The position numbers and the translations under genes were made by a program. The notes beneath the pieces were generated by a model. That model saw only the letters and a list, made by a program, of their open reading frames with translations, made no database searches and was not told the DNA's origin. A stretch of 64,000 nucleotides of DNA, taken from BOG-908 sp964244615 (GTDB lineage: Bacteria; Pseudomonadota; Alphaproteobacteria; Acetobacterales; Acetobacteraceae). This document shows, one piece after another, positions 50,237-59,107 of the stretch. Location of the stretch: positions 1 through 64,000 of the forward strand of contig CAXTJP010000002.1 in the NCBI GenBank assembly GCA_964244615.1. The letters are read 5' to 3'. Numbering within the stretch: position 1 is the first letter of the stretch; each line of letters opens with the position of its first letter.

Positions 50237-51367
50237 ATGGCAAAGGCAGATTATTACGCGACTCTTGAGGTCGCGCGGGATTGTGGCGCGGAGGACCTGA
50301 AAAAGGCGTACCGCAAGCTGGCGATGAAGTTCCACCCGGACCGCAACCCGGGCGACAAGGGTGCCGAAGCGCGGTTCAAGGAAGTCAGCGAGGCCTACGA
50401 GGTTCTCAAGGACGACCAGAAGCGCGGCGCCTACGACCGGTTTGGCCATGCCGCCTTCGAGCAGGGCGGGCCGGCTGCCGGCGGCTTCGACTTTTCGGGC
50501 GGCGGCGGCCTGGGCGATATCTTCGACCAGATGTTCGGCGACTTCACCGGCCGTGGCGGCAGGAGCCGCACCCGCTCCGGCGCCGATGTCCAGGTGCAGG
50601 TCGAGATCGACCTGTCCGACGCGTTTGCCGGCACCAAGACCACGGTGCGGGTTCCCACGCGCGTCACCTGCGAGGCCTGCCGCGGCACCGGCTCGGCCGA
50701 TGGCAAGGCAGCTTCCGACACCTGCGGCACCTGCAATGGTGCCGGCAAGGTGCGTGCCCAGCAGGGGTTTTTCCTGATCGAGCGTGCCTGCCCCACCTGC
50801 GGCGGCTCGGGCCGGGTCATCCGAAGCCCGTGCCGGGTGTGCCAGGGTGCCGGGACCGTGCAGCGCGAGCGCTCGCTTCAGGTGACGATCCCCCCCGGAG
50901 TCGAGGACGGCACGCGCATACGCCTGCAGGGCGAGGGCGAGGCAGGCGGCCAGGGCGCGCCGAACGGCGACCTCTACGTCCACGTCGCCCTGCGCCAGCA
51001 CGCGCTGTTCCATCGCGAAGGGGCACACATCTTCTGCGAGGTGCCGCTGCGCATGAGCCAGGCGGCGTTGGGCGACGAGATAGAGGTGCCGGCGATCGAC
51101 GGCACCAAGCAGAAAGTGCGCATTCCGGCCGGTACACAGGCCGGGGCACAATTCCGCCTGCGCGGCCGGGGCTTCTCGGTGCTGCGCAGCACCGCGCGCG
51201 GCGACATGGTCATACAGGCCAAGGTGGAAACGCCGCAGCATCTCACACGCCGCCAGCGCGAATTGCTGGAGGAGTTCGAAAGCGAGGCGCGCGGGCATGG
51301 CAAAGGCAGCCCTGAGCACGAAGGGTTCTTTGCCAAGATGAAGGAGTTCCTGGCTGGACGCGACTGA
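50237..51367 (+). CDS. dnaJ: Co-chaperone DnaJ
   Basis: 376 aa. J domain: DYYATLEVARDCGAEDLKKAYRKLAMKFHPDRNPG, with the HPD tripeptide. It is followed by a Gly/Phe-rich region and four CxxCxGxG-type zinc motifs (CEACRGTG, CGTCNGAG, CPTCGGSG, CRVCQGAG). The C-terminal substrate-binding domains follow, including FHREGAHIFCEVPLRMSQAALGDEIEVPAIDG. It stimulates DnaK ATPase. It lies after dnaK across a terminator, so it may also have its own promoter. Confidence 0.97.
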   Translation: MAKADYYATLEVARDCGAEDLKKAYRKLAMKFHPDRNPGDKGAEARFKEVSEAYEVLKDDQKRGAYDRFGHAAFEQGGPAAGGFDFSGGGGLGDIFDQMFGDFTGRGGRSRTRSGADVQVQVEIDLSDAFAGTKTTVRVPTRVTCEACRGTGSADGKAASDTCGTCNGAGKVRAQQGFFLIERACPTCGGSGRVIRSPCRVCQGAGTVQRERSLQVTIPPGVEDGTRIRLQGEGEAGGQGAPNGDLYVHVALRQHALFHREGAHIFCEVPLRMSQAALGDEIEVPAIDGTKQKVRIPAGTQAGAQFRLRGRGFSVLRSTARGDMVIQAKVETPQHLTRRQRELLEEFESEARGHGKGSPEHEGFFAKMKEFLAGRD

Positions 51368-51513
51368 GGCTGTTGCGTTACTGCATCGATCTACGACCGT
51401 CTCACAGCTGCGTGACTTCTTGACTTGACAGTTGCCGTGCCGCCACGCCGATCAATATGATTTCTGGCACCAGGTCGAGGCGCAACCCCCCGCGCTGGCG
51501 GCAGGTGTCATAA

Positions 51514-51550
51514 GGCGGCGCAGTCCCCCCGGCTGCGCCGCCATCGTTTT
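51514..51550 (+). terminator. Hairpin terminator-like element between dnaJ and dapB
   Basis: GGCGGCGCAG, 9-base loop TCCCCCCGG, CTGCGCCGCC, then ATCGTTTT. The 10-bp stem is perfect. It lies 146 bp after the dnaJ stop and 48 bp before dapB, so it may end the dnaJ transcript or sit in the dapB leader. The remainder of the gap 51368-51597 shows TTGACTTGACA at 51420-51430 but no matching -10. Confidence 0.65.
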
Positions 51551-51597
51551 GTCACCTCCGCCTACCGCCGGTGCGCCGCCTGCGATATCAGGGGCGC

Positions 51598-52368
51598 ATG
51601 CGTATTGGCGTCGCTGGAATATCGGGCCGTATGGGCCGGCTCGTTGCGAAGGCCGTGCCGGAAGCCGGCGCCATCCTCGTCGGCGGTGTCTCACGAAATG
51701 CCGGGCCGGATGGCTCTGCAGCCTATCGTTCGCTGCTTCTGCTGGCGGCCGATTGCGATGTCATCGTCGACTTCACCACGGCCCAAGCCGTGCCGGCGCA
51801 CGCGGACGCGGTCTGCGCGGGGCGGGCGGCCTGGGTGCTTGGCACCACTGGTCTTTCACCCGCCAATTTCGACGCCGTGCGCAGGGCGGCCGCGCAGGTG
51901 GCCGTGGTTCACGCCGCCAATTTCTCGCCGGGGATGGCCCTGGTGCTGGCCCTGGCACAGCGTCTGGCCAGCGCGCTGCCGGCGGAGGAGTACGACGCGG
52001 AGATCCTCGAGATGCATCACCGCGACAAGCAGGATGCGCCCTCCGGAACGGCGATTGCCCTGGGGCAGGCCGTTGCCGACGCGCGCGGCGTGGTGCTGGA
52101 GACGATGGCGCCGCCCCGGCAAGGGCCGCGTCGGCCGGGCACCATCGGCATGGCCAGCCTTCGCGGCGGCACCGTCGTGGGCGACCACACCCTGCTGTTC
52201 GCCGGCGATAGCGAACACATCTCCCTCTCGCACCGCGCGCTCGACCGTGCCGTGTTCGCGCGCGGCGCGGTGCGTGCTGCCCTGTGGGTCGGTCACGGCC
52301 GCGGCCCCGGGCTCTACGGCATGAACGACGTGCTTGGCCTGAACGACGAGAAAGACTCCGATCGATGA
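51598..52368 (+). CDS. dapB: 4-Hydroxy-tetrahydrodipicolinate reductase
   Basis: 256 aa; NAD(P)H-dependent step in lysine and diaminopimelate synthesis. The N-terminal Rossmann motif is RIGVAGISGRMGRLVAKAV. Next come VDFTTAQAVPAHADAV and LGTTGLSPANFDAV, then the catalytic EMHHRDKQDAPSGTAIALG. ATG 51598 gives the dinucleotide fold immediately. Its TGA overlaps the next ATG (ATGA). Confidence 0.94.
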   Translation: MRIGVAGISGRMGRLVAKAVPEAGAILVGGVSRNAGPDGSAAYRSLLLLAADCDVIVDFTTAQAVPAHADAVCAGRAAWVLGTTGLSPANFDAVRRAAAQVAVVHAANFSPGMALVLALAQRLASALPAEEYDAEILEMHHRDKQDAPSGTAIALGQAVADARGVVLETMAPPRQGPRRPGTIGMASLRGGTVVGDHTLLFAGDSEHISLSHRALDRAVFARGAVRAALWVGHGRGPGLYGMNDVLGLNDEKDSDR

Positions 52369-53423
52369 ATTTTGCCAGCGACAACACTGCCCCGGTCTCG
52401 CCCGAGATCCTGCAGGCAATGGCGCAGGCCAGTGCCGGCACCGTCGCCTCCTACGGCGCCGACCCGCTGACCGCCCGCCTGCGCACCAGGATGCGGGAGG
52501 TGTTCGAGACCGACCTCGTCGTCTTCCCGGTCGCCACCGGCACGGCGGCCAACGCCCTCGCCCTGGCCACCGTGGTCCATCCGTTCGGCGCCGTGCTCTG
52601 CTACGACGAGGCGCACATCGCCACCGACGAGTGCGGCGCGCCCGAGTTCTACATGGGAGGCGCCAAGCTCGTGACCCTGCCGTCCCGGGACGGCCGGATT
52701 GCACCGGAGCAGGTGGAGGCGGCCATGGCGCGGGCCGAGGATGGCGGCGTGCACCACGTCATGCCCGAGGCTGTCAGCATCACGCAATCCACCGAGTGGG
52801 GCACGGTCTATGCCGCCGGCGAGGTGGCCGCCGTCGCGGAGGCTTGCCGCAGCCGCAGCCTGACGCTGCACATGGACGGAGCCCGCTTCGCCAACGCCCT
52901 GTCGCATCTGGGCTGCTCGCCCGCCGACCTCACCTGGCGCGCCGGGGTGGACATATTGTCGTTCGGCGCCACCAAGAACGGCGCGATGGCGGCCGAGGCC
53001 GTGGTGTTCTTCGATCCGGCCCTGGCCGCCGGCTTCGAGCGGCGGCGCAAGCGTGCCGGCCAACTCTGGTCCAAGCAGCGCTTCCTCTCGGCGCAACTCC
53101 TCGCCTATCTCGAGGACGACCTCTGGCTGCGCAACGCCGCCCACGCCAACGCGATGGCCGCCCTGCTGGCGCGCGGCCTGTCGGGGATGCCGGCGGTGCG
53201 GGTGATGCAGAAGGTTCAGGCCAACGAGCTGTTCGTGGCCATGCCCGAGCGCCTGATCCTGGCGCTGGAGGCCGAGGGCGCGGTGTTCTATCGGTGGATC
53301 GAGGTGCCCGGCGAAAGCCGGCCGATCATCCGTCTGGTCACGTCTTTCAATACCGCCGAGGACGAGGTGCATCGTTTCCTCGCGCTTGCGGAGCAGCTCG
53401 CGGCCGCCGGCGTTCCTGCCTGA
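52365..53423 (+). CDS. ltaE: Low-specificity threonine aldolase (PLP-dependent)
   Basis: 352 aa; cleaves threonine or allo-threonine to glycine and acetaldehyde. NFASDNTAPVSPEILQAM, YGADPLTARLRTRMREVFE, the PLP Asp in LHMDGARFANALSHLG and the Schiff-base Lys in SFGATKNGAMAAEAVVFF are fold-type I aldolase hallmarks. Translational coupling to dapB suggests a shared amino-acid-metabolism operon, although the two reactions are not in one pathway. Confidence 0.9.
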   Translation: MNFASDNTAPVSPEILQAMAQASAGTVASYGADPLTARLRTRMREVFETDLVVFPVATGTAANALALATVVHPFGAVLCYDEAHIATDECGAPEFYMGGAKLVTLPSRDGRIAPEQVEAAMARAEDGGVHHVMPEAVSITQSTEWGTVYAAGEVAAVAEACRSRSLTLHMDGARFANALSHLGCSPADLTWRAGVDILSFGATKNGAMAAEAVVFFDPALAAGFERRRKRAGQLWSKQRFLSAQLLAYLEDDLWLRNAAHANAMAALLARGLSGMPAVRVMQKVQANELFVAMPERLILALEAEGAVFYRWIEVPGESRPIIRLVTSFNTAEDEVHRFLALAEQLAAAGVPA

Positions 53424-53436
53424 TTGCGGCGGGCTC

Positions 53437-54837
53437 GTGCGGCTGACCAGGGCGTTTCCGGTTTGGGGTGCTGCGCGGCACGCCGCCTGGCTTGGCTTCG
53501 GTCTTTGGCTGGCCTTGCCCAACTCGGCAGCGGCCCAGACCGGCCCGGTCACCACGCCCGACACATCCGGGCAGCCTGCCTCGCCCAGCGATCCTGCACC
53601 CGAGGCCTGGGCGGTCCACGGACAGGCGACGTTCGTGGACCAGTATCACCCTGCGTTCCGCTCCACGGTTCGCGGACCCAACAGCCTGGATCCCGGCAGT
53701 CGGGGCGACGAGACGTTCGACGCCACGCTGTTTGCCGGGCTCCGCCTCTGGCGCGGGGCCGAGCTATGGGTCAGCCCGGAGATCGACCAGGGGTTCGGCC
53801 TGGACAACACCTTGGGGGTCGCAGCATTTCCGAGCGCCGAGGCCTACAAGGTTGGCGCCGAAGCGCCCTACGTCCGGGTGCCGCGGCTGTTCCTGCGCCA
53901 GACGATCGATCTCGGCGGCGCGGCCGAGCGGATCGACCCCGACCTCGCCACTCTGGGCGGCCGGCAGACCGCGGACCGTCTGGTGGTGACCCTGGGCAAG
54001 TTCAGCGTCGGCGACGTGTTCGACACCAACGCCTATGCCCACGACCCGCGGCAGGATTTCCTCAACTGGGCGCTGGTCGATACCGGAACGTTCGACTACG
54101 CGGCAGACGCCTGGGGCTACACCTACGGCGTTGCGGCCGAGTGGTACCAGGACTGGTGGACGCTGCGCGCCGGCGGCTTCGCGCTGTCCCGCGTGCCCAA
54201 CAGCGCCGCCCTCGACACGAGCGGCGACCAGGTCCAGTTCGTCGCCGAAGCCGAGGAGCGGCACACGATCCTCGGCCGTGCCGGCAAGCTGAAGCTGCTC
54301 GGCTTTCTCACGCGCGGCCGCATGGGCGATTACGGCGACGCGCTGGCCCTGGCGGACGCGACCGGGACGACGCCTAGCGTCGCCGCCGTCCGGCAGTACA
54401 GTAGCCGCACCGGGTTCGCCCTGAACCTGGAACAGTCGCTGACCGACACGCTCGGCCTGTTCGCCCACGCCGGCATCGACGAGGGCGGGCGCGAGCCTTA
54501 CGAGTTCACCGACGTGGACCGCACGTTGGCCGTCGGCCTGTCCTTGCAGGGGCACGCCTGGGGACGGCCGGACGACACGGTCGGGCTGGCGACGGTGCTG
54601 GACGGTCTGTCGCGGCGCCACAGGGCCTACCTCGCCGCGGGCGGGCTCGGCATCCTGGTGGGCGATGGCAGCCTTCCCAGTGCCGGCCTCGAACAGGCGG
54701 TGGAGACCTACTACCGCTACGCCGTGACCGCGCACGTGCAGCTGAGCGCCGATTACCAGTTCATCAACAACCCCGCGTACGATCGCGACCGCGGACCGGT
54801 GTCCGTGCTCGCCCTGCGCCTGCACGTTCAATACTGA
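53437..54837 (+). CDS. OprB-family carbohydrate-selective porin
   Basis: About 466 aa from GTG 53437. The signal peptide (AWLGFGLWLALPNSAAAQ) is followed by an acidic linker and alternating beta-strands. GDETFDATLFAGLRLWRGAELWVSPEIDQGFGLDNTLGVAAFPS and AEAYKVGAEAPYVRVPRLFLRQTIDLGG are typical of OprB-like porins in Acetobacteraceae, and the last strand ends in aromatic Tyr (LRLHVQY), as outer-membrane barrels do. It probably admits sugars or other small solutes. The start is not certain. Confidence 0.83.
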   Translation: MRLTRAFPVWGAARHAAWLGFGLWLALPNSAAAQTGPVTTPDTSGQPASPSDPAPEAWAVHGQATFVDQYHPAFRSTVRGPNSLDPGSRGDETFDATLFAGLRLWRGAELWVSPEIDQGFGLDNTLGVAAFPSAEAYKVGAEAPYVRVPRLFLRQTIDLGGAAERIDPDLATLGGRQTADRLVVTLGKFSVGDVFDTNAYAHDPRQDFLNWALVDTGTFDYAADAWGYTYGVAAEWYQDWWTLRAGGFALSRVPNSAALDTSGDQVQFVAEAEERHTILGRAGKLKLLGFLTRGRMGDYGDALALADATGTTPSVAAVRQYSSRTGFALNLEQSLTDTLGLFAHAGIDEGGREPYEFTDVDRTLAVGLSLQGHAWGRPDDTVGLATVLDGLSRRHRAYLAAGGLGILVGDGSLPSAGLEQAVETYYRYAVTAHVQLSADYQFINNPAYDRDRGPVSVLALRLHVQY

Positions 54838-55003
54838 GCGGCATTTCAGATAGTTTCTTTATGCGAAAGCTTCGTAGATGAAGCCAGGCCCCGCGCCCGG
54901 GCTGAGTGGCACAGCATCTGCTTGTGCTGGAACTGCTTGTGTCGACATCGCAACTGTGGCCTGCGCGCGGCCGCACGTAGAAACGATTGAGGATGAAACG
55001 AAG

Positions 55004-56239
55004 ATGCTCAGAACACGTGCAGGCACCGTCGCCATCGGCGCAATGATGAGCGTAACCGGCGCTGCCTGGGCACAGACGCCGGCGACCCCCGCGCCGGCAC
55101 CCCCCGCCGTGGCGCCCGCATCCTCGGCTCCGGCCGCCCCTGCCACGGTGACGTTGCCCGTGCCCGGCATGGCGGGTTCGCTCGCCTTCAGCTCGCCGCC
55201 CACCGCGCTCGACACCGGCGTGCTCGGCAAGTGGTACGTGGACGGCGTGCTGTCGGGCTTGGGCCTGGTGCAGAGCAACGCGGTCCAGACGGACAAGACG
55301 GGCCTGGCCGACATCAGCAACGGGCAGGTCTTCATCCAGAAGATCGACGGCGTCATCCAATTCTACGCCCAGGTCGGCGCGTACTCCATTCCCGACCTCG
55401 GGACGCCCTACAGCCACCTGACCGACACCAGCAACGCGCTGCACAACTTCTTCAGCGCCGTGCCGCAGGCTTTCCTGAAGATCGTGCCCACGGGCAATTT
55501 CTCGATCGAGGCCGGCAAGCTGCCGACGCTGATCGGCGCCGAGTACACCTTCGATTTCGAGAACTTCAACATCGAGCGTGGCTTGCTCTGGAACCAGGAG
55601 CCCGCCGTCAGCCGCGGCGTGCAGGCCAACTACACGGTCGGGCCGGTCACCCTCAGCCTGTCGCTGAACGACGGCTACTACTCCGACCGCTACAACTGGC
55701 TGTCCGGCTCGGCTACCTGGGTCATCAACCCCACCAACACGCTGGTGTTCGCCGCCGGCGGCAACCTCGGCCGTACCGGTTACGGCACGATCGCCACACC
55801 GCTCGCGCAGAACAACAGCTCGATCTACAACCTGATCTACACCTACAACAACGCGCCGCTCACCATCACCCCCTACCTTCAGTACAGCCACGTGGATGCC
55901 AACCAGTCGATCGGCATCCTCAAGAGCGCCAACACCTATTCCGGCGCGGTCATCGCCAATTACGTGTTCACCCCGAAGATACAGCTGGCCGCCCGCGCGG
56001 AGTACATACAGACCGACGGCAGCGCCAACGACAGCAACGCCACCAACCTGCTCTACGGCGCAGGCAGCGGCGCGTTCTCGTTCACCCTCACGCCCACCTA
56101 CACGATCAACCACTTCTTCGTACGCGCCGACGCGTCGGTGGTGGCCGTCACCAGCCTGCAGGACGGCGACGGCTTCGGCCATAACGGCGACCAGAACACG
56201 CAATTCCGCGGCTTGCTGGAAGGCGGGATCATCTTCTAG
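55004..56239 (+). CDS. Outer-membrane beta-barrel porin (BBP2-like)
   Basis: 411 aa from ATG 55004. Signal peptide ending GAAWAQ, then a Pro/Ala-rich linker (residues about 23-55), then a barrel with regular aromatic-girdle strands (VIQFYAQVGAYSIPDLGTPY, YTVGPVTLSLSLNDGYYSDRYNWL, ITPYLQYSHVDANQSIGIL) and a final GLLEGGIIF ending in Phe. It matches the putative beta-barrel porin-2 type found in Acetobacteraceae and Bryobacter-like bacteria. The substrate is unknown. No terminator is evident in the 54838-55003 gap. Confidence 0.82.
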   Translation: MLRTRAGTVAIGAMMSVTGAAWAQTPATPAPAPPAVAPASSAPAAPATVTLPVPGMAGSLAFSSPPTALDTGVLGKWYVDGVLSGLGLVQSNAVQTDKTGLADISNGQVFIQKIDGVIQFYAQVGAYSIPDLGTPYSHLTDTSNALHNFFSAVPQAFLKIVPTGNFSIEAGKLPTLIGAEYTFDFENFNIERGLLWNQEPAVSRGVQANYTVGPVTLSLSLNDGYYSDRYNWLSGSATWVINPTNTLVFAAGGNLGRTGYGTIATPLAQNNSSIYNLIYTYNNAPLTITPYLQYSHVDANQSIGILKSANTYSGAVIANYVFTPKIQLAARAEYIQTDGSANDSNATNLLYGAGSGAFSFTLTPTYTINHFFVRADASVVAVTSLQDGDGFGHNGDQNTQFRGLLEGGIIF

Positions 56240-56297
56240 AGCGGGATGATTTTGTCTTGAATCAGGGATTCGCCGACGCGGTGACGTTCGGTGCCGC

Positions 56298-56588
56298 TTG
56301 CGCTGCAATCGGATCGATGCCCCATGCATGTTCGACGGCCCGATCAACGCCAGAAGCTTTCTGGCCTATGTCAGCCAGGCGCTGATCCCGACGCTAATTG
56401 CAGGCGATATCGTCGTCCTCGACAATCTCGGCAGTCACAAGGGCGACGCTGTCCGTGCCGCCATCCGCGCTGTTGGCGCGCGGCTGGTGTTCCCGCCCCC
56501 CTACAGCCCGGACCTGAACCCGATTGAGCAGGTGTTGCAAAGATGCGCTCGGTCAGTCACACGGTTTGTGCAGGGGCTGCGGCCTTGA
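56298..56588 (+). pseudogene. IS630-family transposase, C-terminal fragment
   Basis: The frame carries RCNRIDAPCMFDGPINARSF, then the DDE-core GDIVVLDNLGSHKGDAVRAAIRA and ARLVFPPPYSPDLNPIEQV, the C-terminal part of an IS630-type transposase. Only about 80 codons survive: the N-terminal half is missing and the frame breaks just after NPIEQV. A GAGCGGGATGATTTTG sequence at 56240-56255, directly after the porin gene, looks like an IS630-type end, which points to an internally deleted copy. Confidence 0.75.
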
Positions 56589-56640
56589 TGGAGCGGGCTT
56601 GCGTCCCGCCCGCCGGGCGCCGCGGCGCGCGTCTGCCGGA

Positions 56641-57252
56641 CTACTGCTTCGGCAGGAGCGTCGGGATGCCGGATGGGTCGATATTGTACTCCTGGGTGGC
56701 AGGTTGCTGGTCGGTTCCGGGAGCGAAGAGCCAGTGGACGGACAGGGTCATGCTGTCGGGCGCCCATCGCAGGCCGTCGGATGCCAGTTCCACGTTGTCG
56801 CGGCAGCTCGCCAGCTTCAGGCGCAGCATTTGCCGCAGGAGCTGCCCGGAGACCACGAGCACGCGCAGGAACTGCTCCTCGCCGGCGCGGCAGTACGAGA
56901 GCCCGCCGGGCACGGAGGGATAGCCGTCCGTTATGATGAAGGCGCGGCCTTCGACCTCCGCAATCGCGGCGAGGTCGAGTAGCGGGGCGGACGGTGCCAC
57001 GTCCTGGTCCCGGTCCAGCTCGACCGAGACAGGCGCTCCCTGAGCCTGGCTGAGGGTTAGCGTCGTCGTCTCCGGCCCGCTCGACAGCCTGACCGTCCGA
57101 CCCGACGGCAGCATCACCGTCTTCCAGTCCTGTTCGATTGCCGGTCCACCTTGAGCCCTCGCCTGAGGAGCGAGCAAGGCGCAAGCTGCCAGAGCGGGGG
57201 CAATTTTGCAAAAGGTCCTAACGAAGCACCGCGTCCGCAGAGCAAACTCCAT
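56641..57252 (-). CDS. Secreted protein of unknown function next to a decayed transglycosylase
   Basis: 203 aa from ATG 57252. Signal peptide CKIAPALAACALLAPQARAQ, then a soluble domain (TVMLPSGRTVRLSSGPETTTLTLSQ, then LDLAAIAEVEGRAFIITDGYPSVPGG) with a Cys pair (SYCRAGEE and ASCRDN). No family is recognised. It overlaps the 3' end of the transglycosylase pseudogene by 35 bp on the same strand. That is the arrangement of effector-immunity pairs acting in the periplasm, so a former immunity role is possible but unproven. Confidence 0.6.
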   Translation of the reverse strand: MEFALRTRCFVRTFCKIAPALAACALLAPQARAQGGPAIEQDWKTVMLPSGRTVRLSSGPETTTLTLSQAQGAPVSVELDRDQDVAPSAPLLDLAAIAEVEGRAFIITDGYPSVPGGLSYCRAGEEQFLRVLVVSGQLLRQMLRLKLASCRDNVELASDGLRWAPDSMTLSVHWLFAPGTDQQPATQEYNIDPSGIPTLLPKQ

Positions 57253-58041
57253 AGTACCGCCAATGGGCATTGCTAGCCGGCGCCGACCTGTAGCTCGCCG
57301 CATCCCGCTTATGGAGGTCGGCTTCCGACTTCCCATTGTTCTTGGCAACGGTCATGTCCCAGCCGATGTTGCCGGTTTGGGAGTCGCACAGCACGTTCGG
57401 GTTTCGCACCCACGCCTTCGCGGTTGCGTCCCAGGCGTGATAGCTGCCGCCGTTCTACCGGCACACCGCCTCATACTGGAGTTGGTCCGCCGTGTAGGTG
57501 CCGTTCTGCGACAGGTAGGTCTTCGCGGTTGAGACCTTCTGGCCGAACAGCTTGATCCCGCTGTCCACGTTGAGCTTCCAATTCCAGACCTCGTCGTAGG
57601 ACGGCGGCGGGCTGGTGAGCTGGGCCATTCCGTAGCCATTGTCGAACGAATTGATGGGCTCCCCTGACATGTTGGAGTGCCTCATTTTAGACTTGTGGGA
57701 AAGAATCTTGTCGAATCCGTCAGCATGCTTGAGTTGGACGTAGGTGGTGACGTCGGCGGCCTGCGGGTTGGTCCCCTTGATCTTGACCGAGACCGTGGCG
57801 GAGCCCGCGGCGGAGCTGGCCTCAACCGTCAGCGTGCCGCCGTAGTTGGAGATGGTCGCCTGGCGTCCCACTCGTTCGCGGCCGTCGTCTCCGTGCCGGA
57901 CTGGCTGAAGGTCAGCCAAGCAATCTTCCATTTGCATACGTGCTGCCCAGTTCCGTCGGTTTTGAACCTGATGCTGGGCCAAGTCGGGTCGCCGGTGACC
58001 TGGAACTCCGCGCCGGTCGCGGGACTGATCTTGAGGGGCAT
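57218..58041 (-). pseudogene. Decayed lytic-transglycosylase-like gene (frameshift and internal stop)
   Basis: From ATG 58041 (GGGAG upstream) the frame reads MPLKISPATGAEFQVTGDPT to NEWDA. It then continues in another frame from about 57870 (QATISNYGGTLTVEASSAAG), through INSFDNGYGMAQLTSPPPSYDEVWNWKLNVDSGI, a pattern seen in phage- and T6SS-type transglycosylase domains. A TAG at 57455-57457 interrupts the expected EAVCR-NGGSYHAWDA continuation, which runs in frame to 57218 (WVRNPNVLCDSQTGNIGWDM). One shift and one stop therefore inactivate it. It is flanked by IS remnants. Confidence 0.72.
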
Positions 58042-58245
58042 CGGAAGGAACTCCCTTCGCATGAGAGGTGCAGTGACCCGGCGCGTGAGACTGACTTGTC
58101 GGCATTCCTGGACGCCTGGCACTCGCCCAGCCGTTACGGAATGAACTACGGAGCGGCCGGCCGTGCAACGAATGCCAGCAGGCTGCTGAAAAACTTCTCG
58201 CTGGTAATCGTCGGACGTGAGTCGCTGGGATGACAGCGGAGAACG

Positions 58246-58735
58246 GTGATGCGGGGCGGCGACGAGCAGACAGGTGCCTTGTTCAGCTACGTGAGTTGCG
58301 AGGCGCGAGTGCCTGCGAACCATCCGCTTCGGCTGATCCGCGCCGTGGTGGACGAGGCACTCGACGTGCTGTCACCGGAGTTCGACGGGCTGTATGCGCG
58401 GGTGGGGGCGCCCCGGCATCGCGCCGGAAAAGCTGCTGCGGGCATTGCTGCTGCAGGCATTCTACTCCATCCGGTCCGAACGGCAGCTGATGGAGCAGCT
58501 GGACTACAACCTGCTGTTCCGCTGGTTTGTGGGCTTGTCGATGGACGCGCCGGTCTGGGACGCCAGCACCTTCAGCAAGAACCGCGACCGCCTGCTGGAC
58601 GGCGACGTGGCGCAGGATCTGCTGGCGGCTGTGGTCGCGCAGCCTCGGGGTCAAGGCGCTGATGTCGCACGAGCACGTTGTGCCGGTAGCAAGCGTAGGG
58701 CGGAAAAGCGCAGCGCCTTCCGCCGCTTCTGACTC
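58246..58735 (+). pseudogene. IS5-type transposase, frameshifted and truncated
   Basis: The N-terminal part GALFSYVSCEARVPANHPLRLIRAVVDEAL is in one frame. After a G5 run at 58404-58408 the protein continues in the next frame (GIAPEKLLRALLLQAFYSIRSERQLMEQLDYNLLFRWFVGLSMDAPVWDASTF). A second shift near 58645 breaks the expected QPRVKALMSHEH segment. The DDE catalytic half is missing. This is a transposase type abundant in Acetobacteraceae. It is unlikely to be functional. Confidence 0.75.
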
Positions 58736-58799
58736 TCGACAGACACGCTACACGACTTGGTTCATGGCACGTTTGGTCCTCCGAAGCTTTCGGCTATGG

Positions 58800-59060
58800 A
58801 CGCAACTTTTCCGCTGCACGCTTCCTGTGGCGGAGAATGCTTCGCTTTTCCGCCCGACTTTGCTGGCTGCCACACTACAGCCCCGACCTGAACCCGATCG
58901 AGCAGGCCTTCTCCACACCTAAAACCTGGCCGAGAAAGGAACGCACGCACCCTGGCACACACTACAACCTGCTTTGGCAAACTGCTCCACCACGTCACCT
59001 CGCAAGAATGCGCCAACTGGTTACTGGTCGGATGTCTGCAGAAACCTCCGCGACAGCATA
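58800..59060 (+). pseudogene. Second IS630-type transposase remnant
   Basis: CWLPHYSPDLNPIEQAF at about 58867-58915 is the signature C-terminal motif of IS630 transposases. The following expected Leu/Arg-rich segment and ECANWL end are present only across several frames (ECANWLLVGCLQ near 59010-59045). The N-terminal half is absent. The region 58736-58799 holds nothing recognisable. Together with the IS5-type fragment it marks nested, eroded insertions. Confidence 0.65.
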
Positions 59061-59061
59061 A

Positions 59062-59103
59062 CCAAAAGTTTTTTGCTTCTTTTCCCCAAAGAAGGCCTTT
59101 TCC
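59062..59103 (-). repeat. Dispersed inverted-repeat element, partial copy C
   Basis: CCAAAAGTTTTTTGCTTCTTTT followed by CCCCAAAGAAGGCC repeats the left arm and first stem-loop of copy B (33877-33916). The right arm is missing. It sits at the 3' end of the MFS gene, 5 bp from its stop, a position suitable for a terminator. Confidence 0.65.
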
Positions 59104-59107
59104 ACCC

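Noticed and set aside
51420..51461. Sigma-70 promoter before dapB
   Set aside because: TTGACA (51425-51430) and TATGAT (51456-51461) are present, but their 25-bp spacing is too long.
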